From the NCBI RefSeq assembly GCF_000577615.1, contig NZ_CBXX010000042.1:1-38070 (forward strand): a DNA stretch of 38,070 bases. The letters run 5' to 3'. The position numbers were made by a program, and so were the translations under genes. The notes below the pieces were generated by a model. That model saw only the letters and a program-made list of their open reading frames with translations. It ran no database searches and had not been told where the DNA came from. Position 1 is the stretch's first letter; each line of letters starts with the position of its first letter. Below, in pieces: positions 1 through 7,889 of this stretch. Origin of the DNA: Herbaspirillum sp. RV1423 (lineage in GTDB: Bacteria > Pseudomonadota > Gammaproteobacteria > Burkholderiales > Burkholderiaceae_D).

Positions 1-10
1 AGAGCTTTCT

Positions 11-112
11 TCAGGAGAGCTTGCGTTTGCGGGCAACGAAGGGTAGTGCTGGAATGGCAACTATGGCGAGGACAACCGACATGCGATACAGGTCAAAAGA
101 AATCTTCTGCAT
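11..112 (-). CDS. possible 33-residue membrane peptide or gene remnant
   Basis: This short reading frame starts at ATG 112 and stops with TGA at 11-13. The product has one hydrophobic stretch (about residues 12-26) followed by a basic tail, ARKRK. A weak Shine-Dalgarno-like GAAGG lies just upstream. An in-frame stop lies about 50 bases upstream, so it is not the visible end of a longer open frame. The hydrophobic-plus-basic ending resembles the C-terminal helix of an MFS exporter, so it could be a relic of a deleted transporter, a genuine small membrane protein, or chance. It is in the same direction as dadA, about 210 bases downstream of it. Confidence 0.25.
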   Translation of the reverse strand: MQKISFDLYRMSVVLAIVAIPALPFVARKRKLS

Positions 113-324
113 GGTGCCTTCGTTGTGACGGCAGGAGGTGGAGGGTGACCGCCGATGAGGCGATTATCGGCGTATTGCCTGGGCAATAATGTCGGCGCTG
201 GCAGATAGCGCGTGTGGGATTTTTCCTACACGCGCCCAAAGGAGGGGAGCCGACCTGCCGAAGCACAAAGACCTCGGCTTGGTAGGTTGGAGCCTGATTG
301 TCGTGCAGGCTCCGCAGGCGTCGC
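113..324. other. intergenic region downstream of dadA
   Basis: No convincing gene is seen here; the open frames on both strands have no recognisable protein character. The only clear structure is a long inverted repeat at 208-235. Confidence 0.5.
208..235. repeat. perfect inverted repeat downstream of dadA
   Basis: The arms GCGCGTGT (208-215) and ACACGCGC (228-235) pair perfectly. The 12-base spacer GGGATTTTTCCT can extend the stem by three or four further pairs. No T-run follows on either strand, so it is not a typical intrinsic terminator. It could end or stabilise the dadA transcript, since it lies about 90 bases past the dadA stop. Confidence 0.5.
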
Positions 325-1608
325 TCAAGCTGTCGCGACGGCGGGGAATTCCCGCTGATTCAAGTAGCGTGCAACCGACAGATCGTCGGAAGCGATTGCC
401 GGGCGCTTGCCCGAAATCAGGTCCGACAGCAACTGGCCGGAACCGCACGACATGGTCCAGCCCAGAGTACCGTGGCCGGTATTGATGAACAGGTTATGCA
501 ACGGCGTTGCGCCGACCACCGGCGTACCGTCCGGTGTCATCGGGCGCAGCCCGGTCCAGAAGCTGGCTTGCGCTGCGTCGCCCGCACCCGGGAACAGGTC
601 GTTGACCACCAGTTCCAGCGTGGCGCGGCGCTTGGGATTGAGTTCCTTGTCGAAGCCGACCACTTCCGCCATACCGCCGACGCGGATGCGGTTGTCGAAA
701 CGCGTGACGGCGATCTTGTAGGTTTCGTCGAGGATGGTCGAGACCGGCGCCGCATCCGAGTCGACCACCGGCACGGTGATTGAGTACCCTTTGAGCGGAT
801 AGACCGGGATGTCGACCACCTTGCGCAGGAAATTGGCCGAATACGAGCCGAGCGCCACAACATAGGCATCGGCCTTGACCAGTTCCTTGCCGCACACGAT
901 GCCGTCGATGCCGTCGCCGGCGATGGCCAGCGCGTCGATGTCGACGCCGTAGCGGAAGCTCACGCCGAGTTCTTCGGCCATCTGCGCCAGCCTGGTGGTG
1001 AACAACTGGCAATCGCCGGTTTCGTCATTGGGCAGGCGCAGGCCGCCGGCAAGCTTGTGGCTGACCTTGGCCAGCGCCGGTTCGGCGCCGGCCAGTTGTT
1101 CGCGGCCGAGCAGCTCGAACGGCACGCCGGTCCGGCGCAGCACGGCGATGTCCTTTTCGGCGCCGTCGAGCTGTTCTTGCGTGCGGAACAGTTGCAGCGT
1201 GCCTTGCTGGCGGCCTTCGTAATCGATGCCGGTGGCGGCGCGCAACTCGCGGAAGCAGTCGCGGCTGTATTCGGCCAGGCGCACCATGCGTTCCTTGTTG
1301 ACGGCGTAGCGGTCGGCGCTGCAATTGCGCAACATCTGCCACATCCAGCGCAATTGCTGCAAGGTGCCGTCAGGGCGGATGGCCAGCGGCGCATGTTCCT
1401 CGAACATCCATTTCAACGCCTTGAGCGGAATGCCGGGCGCGGCCCACGGCGAGGCATAGCCGGGCGAAATCTGGCCGGCGTTGGCGAAGCTGGTTTCCAG
1501 CGCCGGACCGGGTTGCCGTTCCAGTACGGTGACCTGATGGCCTGCCTTGGCCAGATAGTAGGCGCTGGTGACGCCGATGACGCCGCTACCGAGAATGACG
1601 ACACGCAT
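325..1608 (-). CDS. dadA: D-amino acid dehydrogenase small subunit
   Basis: This is an FAD-dependent, membrane-associated dehydrogenase that oxidatively deaminates D-amino acids, chiefly D-alanine in alanine catabolism, and passes electrons to the respiratory chain. The N-terminal Rossmann motif is GSGVIG at residues 7-12, followed by [14 protein letters not shown] with the acidic residue that ends the second strand. The DadA signatures NAGQISPGY (about 43-51), [11 protein letters not shown] and the C-terminal NTGHGTLGW flavin contact are present. The 427-residue length matches the family (about 430). A clear AGGGG ribosome site lies 8 bases before the ATG. An Lrp-type regulator is transcribed divergently, as in dadR-dadA arrangements. 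No alanine racemase (dadX) is visible next to it. Confidence 0.93.
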   Translation of the reverse strand: MRVVILGSGVIGVTSAYYLAKAGHQVTVLERQPGPALETSFANAGQISPGYASPWAAPGIPLKALKWMFEEHAPLAIRPDGTLQQLRWMWQMLRNCSADRYAVNKERMVRLAEYSRDCFRELRAATGIDYEGRQQGTLQLFRTQEQLDGAEKDIAVLRRTGVPFELLGREQLAGAEPALAKVSHKLAGGLRLPNDETGDCQLFTTRLAQMAEELGVSFRYGVDIDALAIAGDGIDGIVCGKELVKADAYVVALGSYSANFLRKVVDIPVYPLKGYSITVPVVDSDAAPVSTILDETYKIAVTRFDNRIRVGGMAEVVGFDKELNPKRRATLELVVNDLFPGAGDAAQASFWTGLRPMTPDGTPVVGATPLHNLFINTGHGTLGWTMSCGSGQLLSDLISGKRPAIASDDLSVARYLNQREFPAVATA

Positions 1609-1713
1609 GATGAATCCCCTGAAATTGTTGTGCGGATATAGAAAATAAAACTATGATATTGATAATTAGCTAGTATTTGTTTCTGTATTAATGATTGAAA
1701 ACGAGAAAAAATA
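1609..1713. promoter_or_regulatory. divergent promoter region between dadA and the Lrp-type regulator
   Basis: This 105-base gap is strikingly AT-rich compared with the genes on each side, with runs such as AAAATAAAAC and GATATTGATAATTAG. It must hold the dadA promoter and that of the divergent regulator. Lrp proteins bind degenerate AT-rich sites and usually autoregulate, so this is the expected target. I cannot place individual -10/-35 boxes with confidence. Confidence 0.5.
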
Positions 1714-2202
1714 ATGAGAACGCAGCAGCTTTCGGTACGCATGCTGGATAAGCTGGATCGCCGCATCCTGGCTGTCCTGCAAAAGGACGGCCGCATCTCG
1801 ATGAAAGACCTCGGCGAACAGGTCGGCTTGTCGATTACTCCCTGCATCGAGCGGGTCAAGCGCATGGAACGCGATGGCGTGATCAGCGGCTATTACGCGC
1901 GCATCGATCCCGGGGCGCTGGGAGCGACCTTGCTGGTGTTCGTCGAAATCACGCTCAACCATAAGTCGGGCAACATGTTCGAACAGTTCCGGCGCGAAGT
2001 GCTGCGCATTCCCGAAGTGCAGGAATGCCATCTGGTGTCGGGCGACTTCGACTACCTGATCAAGGCGCGTATCCGCGGCATGGCGGAATATCGCAAGCTG
2101 CTCGGCGATATCCTGCTGCAATTGCCGGGCGCGGCGCAGTCCAAGAGTTATGTGGTGATGGAGGAGATCAAAGAGACGCTGGCATTGCCGCTGGAGGAGT
2201 GA
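1714..2202 (+). CDS. Lrp/AsnC family transcriptional regulator, probably of dadA
   Basis: This is a feast/famine regulator of 162 residues. The N-terminal winged helix-turn-helix spans about residues 11-70 (LDRRILAVLQKDGRISMKDL, then the recognition helix LSITPCIERVKRMERDGVI). The C-terminal half is the RAM ligand-binding and oligomerisation domain, with the conserved VQECHLVSGDFDYL segment. It is divergent from dadA with 105 bases between them, as for the Pseudomonas DadR/DadA pair, so it likely activates dadA in response to alanine. The start at 1714 is weakly supported by GAGAA upstream; an alternative ATG at 1741 would still keep the whole domain. Confidence 0.9.
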   Translation: MRTQQLSVRMLDKLDRRILAVLQKDGRISMKDLGEQVGLSITPCIERVKRMERDGVISGYYARIDPGALGATLLVFVEITLNHKSGNMFEQFRREVLRIPEVQECHLVSGDFDYLIKARIRGMAEYRKLLGDILLQLPGAAQSKSYVVMEEIKETLALPLEE

Positions 2203-2233
2203 GGAGGGGACATCACCGCACATGTCGGAAACA

Positions 2234-2273
2234 CTAGAACGCATCTCACGCCCATTTATGAAATGAGTTCTAG
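2234..2273. promoter_or_regulatory. long imperfect inverted repeat upstream of the molybdopterin oxidoreductase gene
   Basis: The arms CTAGAACGCATCTCA (2234-2248) and TGAAATGAGTTCTAG (2259-2273) match at 13 of 15 positions, with a 10-base spacer. The next bases are not a T-run, so a simple terminator for the Lrp gene is unlikely. The position, about 105 bases before the next gene, suits an operator or a structured 5' leader. Confidence 0.45.
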
Positions 2274-2379
2274 AAGTATTGCCGCGCTGTACTCTTTTTT
2301 TGCGCGCTTGACTGTGTATGCCGCTGTAGCGCGGCTGCCGTAGACTGTGAACATCTGAAATTGTATCGATGGAGCAGGA

Positions 2380-4716
2380 ATGGCGAAGGCAAGCAAGGCG
2401 AAGATTGAGACTTACAAGCAGCCGGCGGGCGGCTGGGGCGCGCTGAAGTACGTGGCGATGAACCTGGTCAAGGAGCACGTCGCCGACGGCAAGGGCTTGC
2501 GCACCTTGCTCTCGCAAAATCAGCCCGACGGCTTCGATTGCCCCGGCTGCGCCTGGCCCGACCGCGAACACACTTCCACCTTCGAGTTCTGCGAAAACGG
2601 CGTCAAGGCCGTGGCGGCGGAAGCGACCGCCAAGCGCGTGACCAAAGAGTTTTTCGCGCAGCATACTGTCGCCGAATTGATGAAGCAGTCCGATTTCGAG
2701 CTGGAAGACCACGGCCGCCTGACTTCGCCGATGGTCTACGATGCCGCCAGCGACAAGTATGTGCCGATCGAATGGCCGGCCGCCTATGCGTTGATGGCGT
2801 CGCATCTGAACGCCTTGCGGGATCCCAACGAAGCGGATTTTTATGTCTCCGGCCGCGCCAGCAATGAAGCGGCGTTCCTGCTGCAAGTGTTCGTGCGCCA
2901 GTTCGGCACCAACAATTTCCCCGATTGTTCCAACATGTGCCATGAGCCGACCAGCGTCGGCCTGCCGGAAACCGTCGGCGTCGGCAAGGGCACCGTGCTG
3001 CTGGATGACTTCGACGAGTGCGACACGCTGTTGCTGTTCGGCCAGAACCCCGGCACCAATCACCCGCGCATGATGGGCGAGTTGCGCGAATGCGCCAAGC
3101 GCGGCGCCACCATCGTCTCGATCAATCCGCTCAAAGAGCGCGGCCTGCAACGTTTCGCCGATCCGCAAAGTCCGGTCGAGATGCTGACCATGGGCAGCAC
3201 CAGGATCAGTTCGATGTTCATCCATCCCACGCTGGGCGGCGACCTTGCCTTGCTCAAGGGCGTCGCCAAACGCGTCATCGAACTCGATGACGCGGCGCGG
3301 CTGACCGGTGCCGAACGCGTGGTCGATACGACCTTCGTCGCCGAACATACGGCCGGCTTCGAGGCTTTCGCCGATGACCTGCGCAAGGAAGGCTGGAGCG
3401 ACATCGTCGAAGAATCCGGCGTCTCACGCGAAGACATCGAAAAGCTGAGCCAGGTCTACGTCAAGGGCAAGGCCGTCATCGCCACCTGGGGCATGGGCCT
3501 GACGCAGCACAAGCATGCCGTCGCCACCATCCAGATGCTGTCCAACCTGATGCTGCTGCGCGGGAACATCGGCCGTCCCGGCGCCGGCCTGTGCCCGGTG
3601 CGCGGCCACTCCAACGTGCAGGGCGACCGCACCGTCGGCATCGATGAGAAACCGACCGATGCCTTCCTCGACCGGCTGGAAAGCGTGTTCGGCTTCAAGG
3701 CGCCGCGCGAGCACGGCCACGACGTGGTCGGTTCGGTGCAGGCAATGCTCAGGGGCGAGACCAAGGTCTTCATCGCGCTGGGCGGAAACTTCGCCATGGC
3801 CACGCCGGACACGCCGCGCACCTTCGACGCGCTGCGCTCGTGCAACCTGACCGTACACATCACCACCAAGCTCAATCGCAGCCATCTGGTGCACGGCAAG
3901 GAAGCGCTGATCCTGCCGACGCTGGGCCGCACCGAGATCGACAAGCAGGTCGCCGGCGCGCAAGGCGTGACGGTGGAAGATTCGATGAGCATGGTGCATA
4001 TCTCCTACGGCATCAACAAGCCGGCTTCGCCCGATTGCATGTCGGAAACCGCGATCGTCGCGCACCTGGCGGAAGCCACCATGAAGCATCGCAACAACGG
4101 CAAGCAGTTGCCCTGGCTGTGGTATGCCGAAGATTACTCACGCATCCGCGACGCCATCGAGCAGGTCTACGACGCCTTCAAGGGCTACAACGAACGTATC
4201 GCCCATCCGGGCGGTTTCCACCTCGGCGTGGCTTCGCGCGACCGCGTCTGGAAGACCTCGACCGGCAAGGCCAATTTCCTGGTGCACGCGATTCCGATGG
4301 ACACGCCGATCCACCAGGCCAGGCGCAAATACGGCGAACGCCTGATGACGCTGATGACCACGCGTTCGCACGACCAGTACAACACCACCATCTACGGCAT
4401 GGACGACCGCTACCGCGGCGTGTTCGGCCAGCGCCGCGTGGTGTTCGCCAACAGGCAAGACCTCGACATGCTGGGCCTGAAGGCGGGCGAGTGGGTCGAC
4501 ATCACCAGTGTATGGGAAGACGGCATCGAGCGCCGCGCCGACGGTTTCCTGCTGGTGGAATACGACATCCCGCGCGGTTGCTTGGGCAGCTACTACCCGG
4601 AAACCAATCCTCTGGTGCCGCTGGAAAGCTTCGCCATCAAGGCGCGCACGCCGACCTCTAAATCGATTCCGGTATTGCTGCAGCGTGCCGTCGTCCAGCA
4701 CGCGCAAGCGGCCTGA
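2380..4716 (+). CDS. FdhF/YdeP family molybdopterin oxidoreductase
   Basis: This 778-residue protein belongs to the molybdopterin-dependent oxidoreductases related to formate dehydrogenase H and E. coli YdeP. Near the N-terminus CPGCAWPD gives C54 and C57, with C71 following, the partial cysteine cluster typical of this subgroup. Further on are NFPDCSNMCHEPTS (the region of the molybdenum-ligand loop), FGQNPGTNHPRM and GGNFAMATPDTP cofactor-binding segments, and a C-terminal dinucleotide-binding domain with TTRSHDQYNTT. The substrate is unknown for most members, and YdeP is linked to acid resistance. There is no signal peptide, so it is probably cytoplasmic. No fdhD or partner subunit is adjacent. 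GGAGCAGG precedes the ATG. A small winged-helix gene follows after 10 bases, probably in the same transcript. Confidence 0.88.
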   Translation: MAKASKAKIETYKQPAGGWGALKYVAMNLVKEHVADGKGLRTLLSQNQPDGFDCPGCAWPDREHTSTFEFCENGVKAVAAEATAKRVTKEFFAQHTVAELMKQSDFELEDHGRLTSPMVYDAASDKYVPIEWPAAYALMASHLNALRDPNEADFYVSGRASNEAAFLLQVFVRQFGTNNFPDCSNMCHEPTSVGLPETVGVGKGTVLLDDFDECDTLLLFGQNPGTNHPRMMGELRECAKRGATIVSINPLKERGLQRFADPQSPVEMLTMGSTRISSMFIHPTLGGDLALLKGVAKRVIELDDAARLTGAERVVDTTFVAEHTAGFEAFADDLRKEGWSDIVEESGVSREDIEKLSQVYVKGKAVIATWGMGLTQHKHAVATIQMLSNLMLLRGNIGRPGAGLCPVRGHSNVQGDRTVGIDEKPTDAFLDRLESVFGFKAPREHGHDVVGSVQAMLRGETKVFIALGGNFAMATPDTPRTFDALRSCNLTVHITTKLNRSHLVHGKEALILPTLGRTEIDKQVAGAQGVTVEDSMSMVHISYGINKPASPDCMSETAIVAHLAEATMKHRNNGKQLPWLWYAEDYSRIRDAIEQVYDAFKGYNERIAHPGGFHLGVASRDRVWKTSTGKANFLVHAIPMDTPIHQARRKYGERLMTLMTTRSHDQYNTTIYGMDDRYRGVFGQRRVVFANRQDLDMLGLKAGEWVDITSVWEDGIERRADGFLLVEYDIPRGCLGSYYPETNPLVPLESFAIKARTPTSKSIPVLLQRAVVQHAQAA

Positions 4717-4726
4717 AAGAACCGGC

Positions 4727-4975
4727 ATGGACGACGGGCAGGAACAGTTGCCGCCTGAGCTGGTGCGTATCCTGGACGAACTGTACCGGGAGCATCAGCG
4801 CAGCCAGGCGCCGCTGTCGCTGGCGCGCCTGTCCAAGCGCACAGAGTTGCGCATGAGCACCTTGCGGCGGTTTCTGACGGCGCTGGAAGAAGCCGGCATC
4901 GCAACGGTCGCGCTCAATGAAGACGGCACCGGCAGCGCGATCCTGACGGCTGCCGGCCTCAAGCTGCACGGCTGA
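4727..4975 (+). CDS. small winged-helix protein following the oxidoreductase
   Basis: This 82-residue protein starts at ATG 4727, ten bases after the oxidoreductase stop. It has a compact helical fold with a helix-turn-helix pattern: PLSLARLSKRTELRMSTLRR followed by FLTALEEAGI and a hydrophobic wing (VALNEDGTGSAILTAAG). This is the layout of an ArsR/MarR-like winged helix without extra domains. Its tight coupling to the molybdopterin oxidoreductase suggests a dedicated regulator or accessory factor, but no function is established here. It converges with the MocR gene, with 15 bases between the stops. Confidence 0.7.
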   Translation: MDDGQEQLPPELVRILDELYREHQRSQAPLSLARLSKRTELRMSTLRRFLTALEEAGIATVALNEDGTGSAILTAAGLKLHG

Positions 4976-4990
4976 GTTGCCGGACTCGCT

Positions 4991-6448
4991 TCAGCTCAAT
5001 TCCGCAACGATCTTGCCGATCGTTTTCAATGCCTTTTCGATCTCCGCCGACCACGTATAGCTGTAGTTGAGCCGGATGAAATGGCTGTACTGGTTGGTTG
5101 CGGCGAAGATGCGCCCCGGCGCGATCGTGATGCCCAGCACCAGGCAGCGCCGGTACAACTCCATCGCGTCGACGCGCGGCGGCAGCTCGATCCACAGGAT
5201 GTAGCCGCCCGCCGGTTCCGACACCCGCGTCCCCTCGGGAAAGAAACGCAAGACGAAATGCCGCATCAGATCGCGCTGCTGCAGCAGGCCGCGGCGCACG
5301 CGGCGCAGGTGGCGTTCGTAGCCGCCTTGCGTCAGGTATTCGGCGATCGCGCGCTGGGGGATCGTCGGCGTCGCCAGCGTATTCAGGAACTTCAGTTTTT
5401 CGACCTTGGTGCGGTAGCGGCCGGGAATTGCCCAGCCCACGCGGTAGGCCGAGGTCAGGCTCTTGGAGAACGATGAACAGTGCAGCACCAGGCCGTCGCG
5501 GTCGTAAGTCTTGAGCGAGGTCGGATGCGCCGCGCCGTAGAACAGCTCGCTGTAGACCGCGTCCTCGATCAGCGGCATCTCATACTGATGCGCGAGGTCG
5601 ACCAGGCGTTTCTTGTGCGCGTCGGGCATCAGTGAGCCGAGCGGATTCTGGAAGTTGGGCATGACCATGCAGGCGGCGATCTTCTGCGTCGCCAGCGCAG
5701 CTTCCAATGCGTCGAGGTCGATACCGGTCAGCGGATCGGTCGGGATTTCGACGGCGCGCATGCCCATGCGTTCGATTGCGTGCAGCATGGCATAGAAGGT
5801 CGGAGTTTCCACCGCAATGGTGTCGCCCGGCTGCGCCACTGCTTGCAGGCAGAGATTGATCGCCTCGGTCGCGCCGACGGTGATGATGATGTCTTCCGGA
5901 TCGACGTTCAGACCTGTTTCCAGATAGCGTCGCGCGATTTGCCGCAGCAGGTCGGGATGGCCGGGCGGCAGGTCGTTGAAGACGCTGAAGCTGCCGCTGT
6001 TGCGCGTGATCCTGCTGGCGTACTGGCCGATGCGCTGCGACGGAAACAGCGCCGGATTGGGATAGGGCGAGCCGAGCGGAATCGTGCCGTCCTGCTGGAT
6101 GGTCTTGAGCGTCGCCAGCACCAGGCGGCTGACGTCCACCTCATGCGGCTGCTGGGTTGCCGGATGCGAAGGCGGCAGCAAAGTCAGCGCCGCCGGAGCG
6201 GCTGCCTGCGACGGGGTCTTGCGCACGAAGTAGCCCGACTGCGGGTGGCTCTCGATGATGCCGCGGCTTTCCAGCAATTCATAGGCGCGCACCACCGTGG
6301 TCACGCTGAGCTTGTGCTGCTGGCTGGCCGCGCGCACGGAAGTCACGCGTTCGCCCGGCTGCAACACGCCGGCATGGATGGACGCCGCCAGTTCGTCGGC
6401 GAATTTCTTGTACAGCGGAATCTGGTCGGTACGGATTGTGCGGGGCAT
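4991..6448 (-). CDS. MocR-type GntR regulator with aminotransferase domain
   Basis: This 485-residue protein fuses a GntR winged helix (about residues 8-76: LYKKFADELAASIHAGVLQP, then RVTSVRAASQQHKLSVTTV) to a fold-type I aminotransferase domain (about 110-485). The PLP-binding features are intact: NFQNPLG (about 265-271), D296 in IEDAVYSE, and the Schiff-base lysine K329 in SSFSKS. MocR proteins usually sense PLP or amino-acid-derived ligands and often control a neighbouring gene. The nearest divergent gene is the Fur-box operon 213 bases away, which is not an obvious PLP-related target, so the regulon is unclear. Confidence 0.88.
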   Translation of the reverse strand: MPRTIRTDQIPLYKKFADELAASIHAGVLQPGERVTSVRAASQQHKLSVTTVVRAYELLESRGIIESHPQSGYFVRKTPSQAAAPAALTLLPPSHPATQQPHEVDVSRLVLATLKTIQQDGTIPLGSPYPNPALFPSQRIGQYASRITRNSGSFSVFNDLPPGHPDLLRQIARRYLETGLNVDPEDIIITVGATEAINLCLQAVAQPGDTIAVETPTFYAMLHAIERMGMRAVEIPTDPLTGIDLDALEAALATQKIAACMVMPNFQNPLGSLMPDAHKKRLVDLAHQYEMPLIEDAVYSELFYGAAHPTSLKTYDRDGLVLHCSSFSKSLTSAYRVGWAIPGRYRTKVEKLKFLNTLATPTIPQRAIAEYLTQGGYERHLRRVRRGLLQQRDLMRHFVLRFFPEGTRVSEPAGGYILWIELPPRVDAMELYRRCLVLGITIAPGRIFAATNQYSHFIRLNYSYTWSAEIEKALKTIGKIVAELS

Positions 6449-6591
6449 GCGTTTTTATATTCTGCTTAGCGTAGTGCTGGTACGCATTCTACAGAAAGGC
6501 GTCTGAAGCGATGTCCGCGTCATGTCGGCATCGGTTTTTTCCTGCGAGACCAGGTAAAGACAGGTCACGTTTTCTCATCTTGGATTATAAT

Positions 6592-6606
6592 TGAGAATTA
6601 TTATCA
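6592..6606. promoter_or_regulatory. Fur box upstream of the PepSY-ApbE operon
   Basis: TGAGAATTATTATCA differs at one position from the 7-1-7 Fur consensus TGATAATNATTATCA. It lies inside a longer AT-rich stretch (about 6584-6614) and ends 55 bases before the PepSY start codon, a usual place for a Fur operator over a promoter. It predicts repression by iron-loaded Fur and induction in iron starvation. The call rests on consensus matching only. Confidence 0.8.
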
Positions 6607-6661
6607 TTCAATAAAGTGGCGCGGCATCCTGCGTGGCGCGTGAATTTGTCGTTAAGTCAAC

Positions 6662-7306
6662 ATGAGCGAAACCACCAACATAAAAAAAATAGCGGACCAG
6701 CAGCGCCGTTCGTTCTGGCTGAAACAATTGCATCAGTGGCACTGGATCAGCTCGGCTGCCTGCCTGATCGCCATGCTGCTGTTCGCCGCCACCGGCATTA
6801 CGCTGAATCATTCGGCGCAGATCGAGGCGCATCCGCAGGTTTCCAACAAGCAGGCGCAGTTGCCGAAGGATTTGCTGGCGCAATTGACCGTGGGACAACA
6901 TAAGGACAAGGAAACATTGCCCGCGCCGCTGCGAACCTGGCTGGACCGGCAACTCTCGGTCAGCGTCGGCGAACAGCCCGGCGAGTGGTCGGGCGACGAG
7001 CTGTACGTCGCGCTGCCGCGTCCGGGCGGCGACGCTTGGCTGCGCGTCGATCTCGGCAACGGCAAGGTCGAGTACGAGAAAACCGATCGCGGCTGGATTT
7101 CCTATTTCAACGATTTGCACAAGGGGCGCAATGCCGGCGCGGCCTGGGGCTGGTTCATCGATATCTTCGCGGCGGCTTGCCTGGTGTTTTGTCTCACGGG
7201 CCTGTTTCTGCTGCACCTGCATGCCGGCAACCGGCCGATGACCTGGCCGCTGGTTGGGTTCGGGCTGGTGGTGCCACTGGTGTTGGCGATTGTTTTCATT
7301 CACTGA
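6662..7306 (+). CDS. PepSY-associated membrane protein
   Basis: This 214-residue membrane protein is first in the operon behind the Fur box. A helix at about residues 29-46 (SSAACLIAMLLFAATGITL) is followed by a periplasmic PepSY-like region (about 50-150), then the conserved FNDLHKGRNAG and two helices (about 164-187 and 194-213). Histidines sit at or near the membrane boundaries (H24, H27, H50, H153, H185, H187). In the PepSY_TM group such residues are suggested haem or metal ligands; that role here is inferred. The family is commonly found with iron-uptake genes. It probably passes electrons across or along the membrane together with the downstream reductase and flavin-binding protein. Confidence 0.82.
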   Translation: MSETTNIKKIADQQRRSFWLKQLHQWHWISSAACLIAMLLFAATGITLNHSAQIEAHPQVSNKQAQLPKDLLAQLTVGQHKDKETLPAPLRTWLDRQLSVSVGEQPGEWSGDELYVALPRPGGDAWLRVDLGNGKVEYEKTDRGWISYFNDLHKGRNAGAAWGWFIDIFAAACLVFCLTGLFLLHLHAGNRPMTWPLVGFGLVVPLVLAIVFIH

Positions 7307-7349
7307 TTTTTCCCTGTTTTTTTCACTATTGAGCGAGGTCGAATTACTT

Positions 7350-7874
7350 ATGCGTGCCCTGGTTCCTGTTCTCTTGCCGGCTGCCTTGTCCGGATTGATG
7401 TCGATGCCGGCGGTTGCGGCAGACATGAATGTCAAGATCGAGATTCCCCGTCTGAACGTCGCCGAATACCATCGTCCCTACGTCGCGGTCTGGCTGGAGC
7501 GTCCCGACCAGAGCGTCGCGGCGACGCTGGCGGTCTGGTACGACGTCAAGAAAAAAGACAAGGAAGGCGAGAAGTGGCTCAAGGACCTGCGCCAGTGGTG
7601 GCGCCGCACCGGCCGCGAGTTGCAGATGCCGGTCGATGGCGTGAGCGGCGCGACGCGGGCGGCCGGCGAACAGCAACTGGCGTTCGTCGGCGATAAAGGA
7701 CCGCTGGCGTCATTGCCGGCCGGCGATTACATCCTGATGGTCGAAGCTGCGCGCGAAGTCGGCGGCCGCGAAGTCGTCAAGCTGCCGATCCAGTGGCCGC
7801 CGAAGGGCGTCCAGAGCATCAAGGGCAAGGGCGAGTCCGAACTGGGCGCGATCACGCTCGATTTCAAACCATAA
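7350..7874 (+). CDS. secreted DUF2271 protein with an ApbE flavinylation motif
   Basis: Start at ATG 7350 gives a 174-residue protein with a Sec signal peptide (MRALVPVLLPAALSGL, cleavage likely after AVAA at about residue 24). A longer upstream open frame lacks protein character. The mature part is a small beta-rich domain with YHRPYVAVWLE (about 40-50) and EKWLKDLRQWWR, matching DUF2271. Residues 96-102 read DGVSGAT (bases 7635-7655). This is the D-x-x-S/T-G-A-T motif in which ApbE attaches FMN to threonine, best known from NqrC and RnfG. With apbE two genes downstream, covalent FMN on T102 in the periplasm is a strong inference. It follows PepSY after 43 bases. Confidence 0.85.
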   Translation: MRALVPVLLPAALSGLMSMPAVAADMNVKIEIPRLNVAEYHRPYVAVWLERPDQSVAATLAVWYDVKKKDKEGEKWLKDLRQWWRRTGRELQMPVDGVSGATRAAGEQQLAFVGDKGPLASLPAGDYILMVEAAREVGGREVVKLPIQWPPKGVQSIKGKGESELGAITLDFKP

Positions 7875-7889
7875 ACGAAAGGGGCCGGC

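Noticed and set aside
1666..3348. 560-codon open frame on the minus strand
   Set aside because: It is antisense to the Lrp-type regulator and the molybdopterin oxidoreductase, both well supported; the product has no recognisable features.
6616..6640. direct repeat GTGGCGCG x2 in the PepSY leader
   Set aside because: Two 8-base copies in a GC-rich context are easily chance and do not match a known site.
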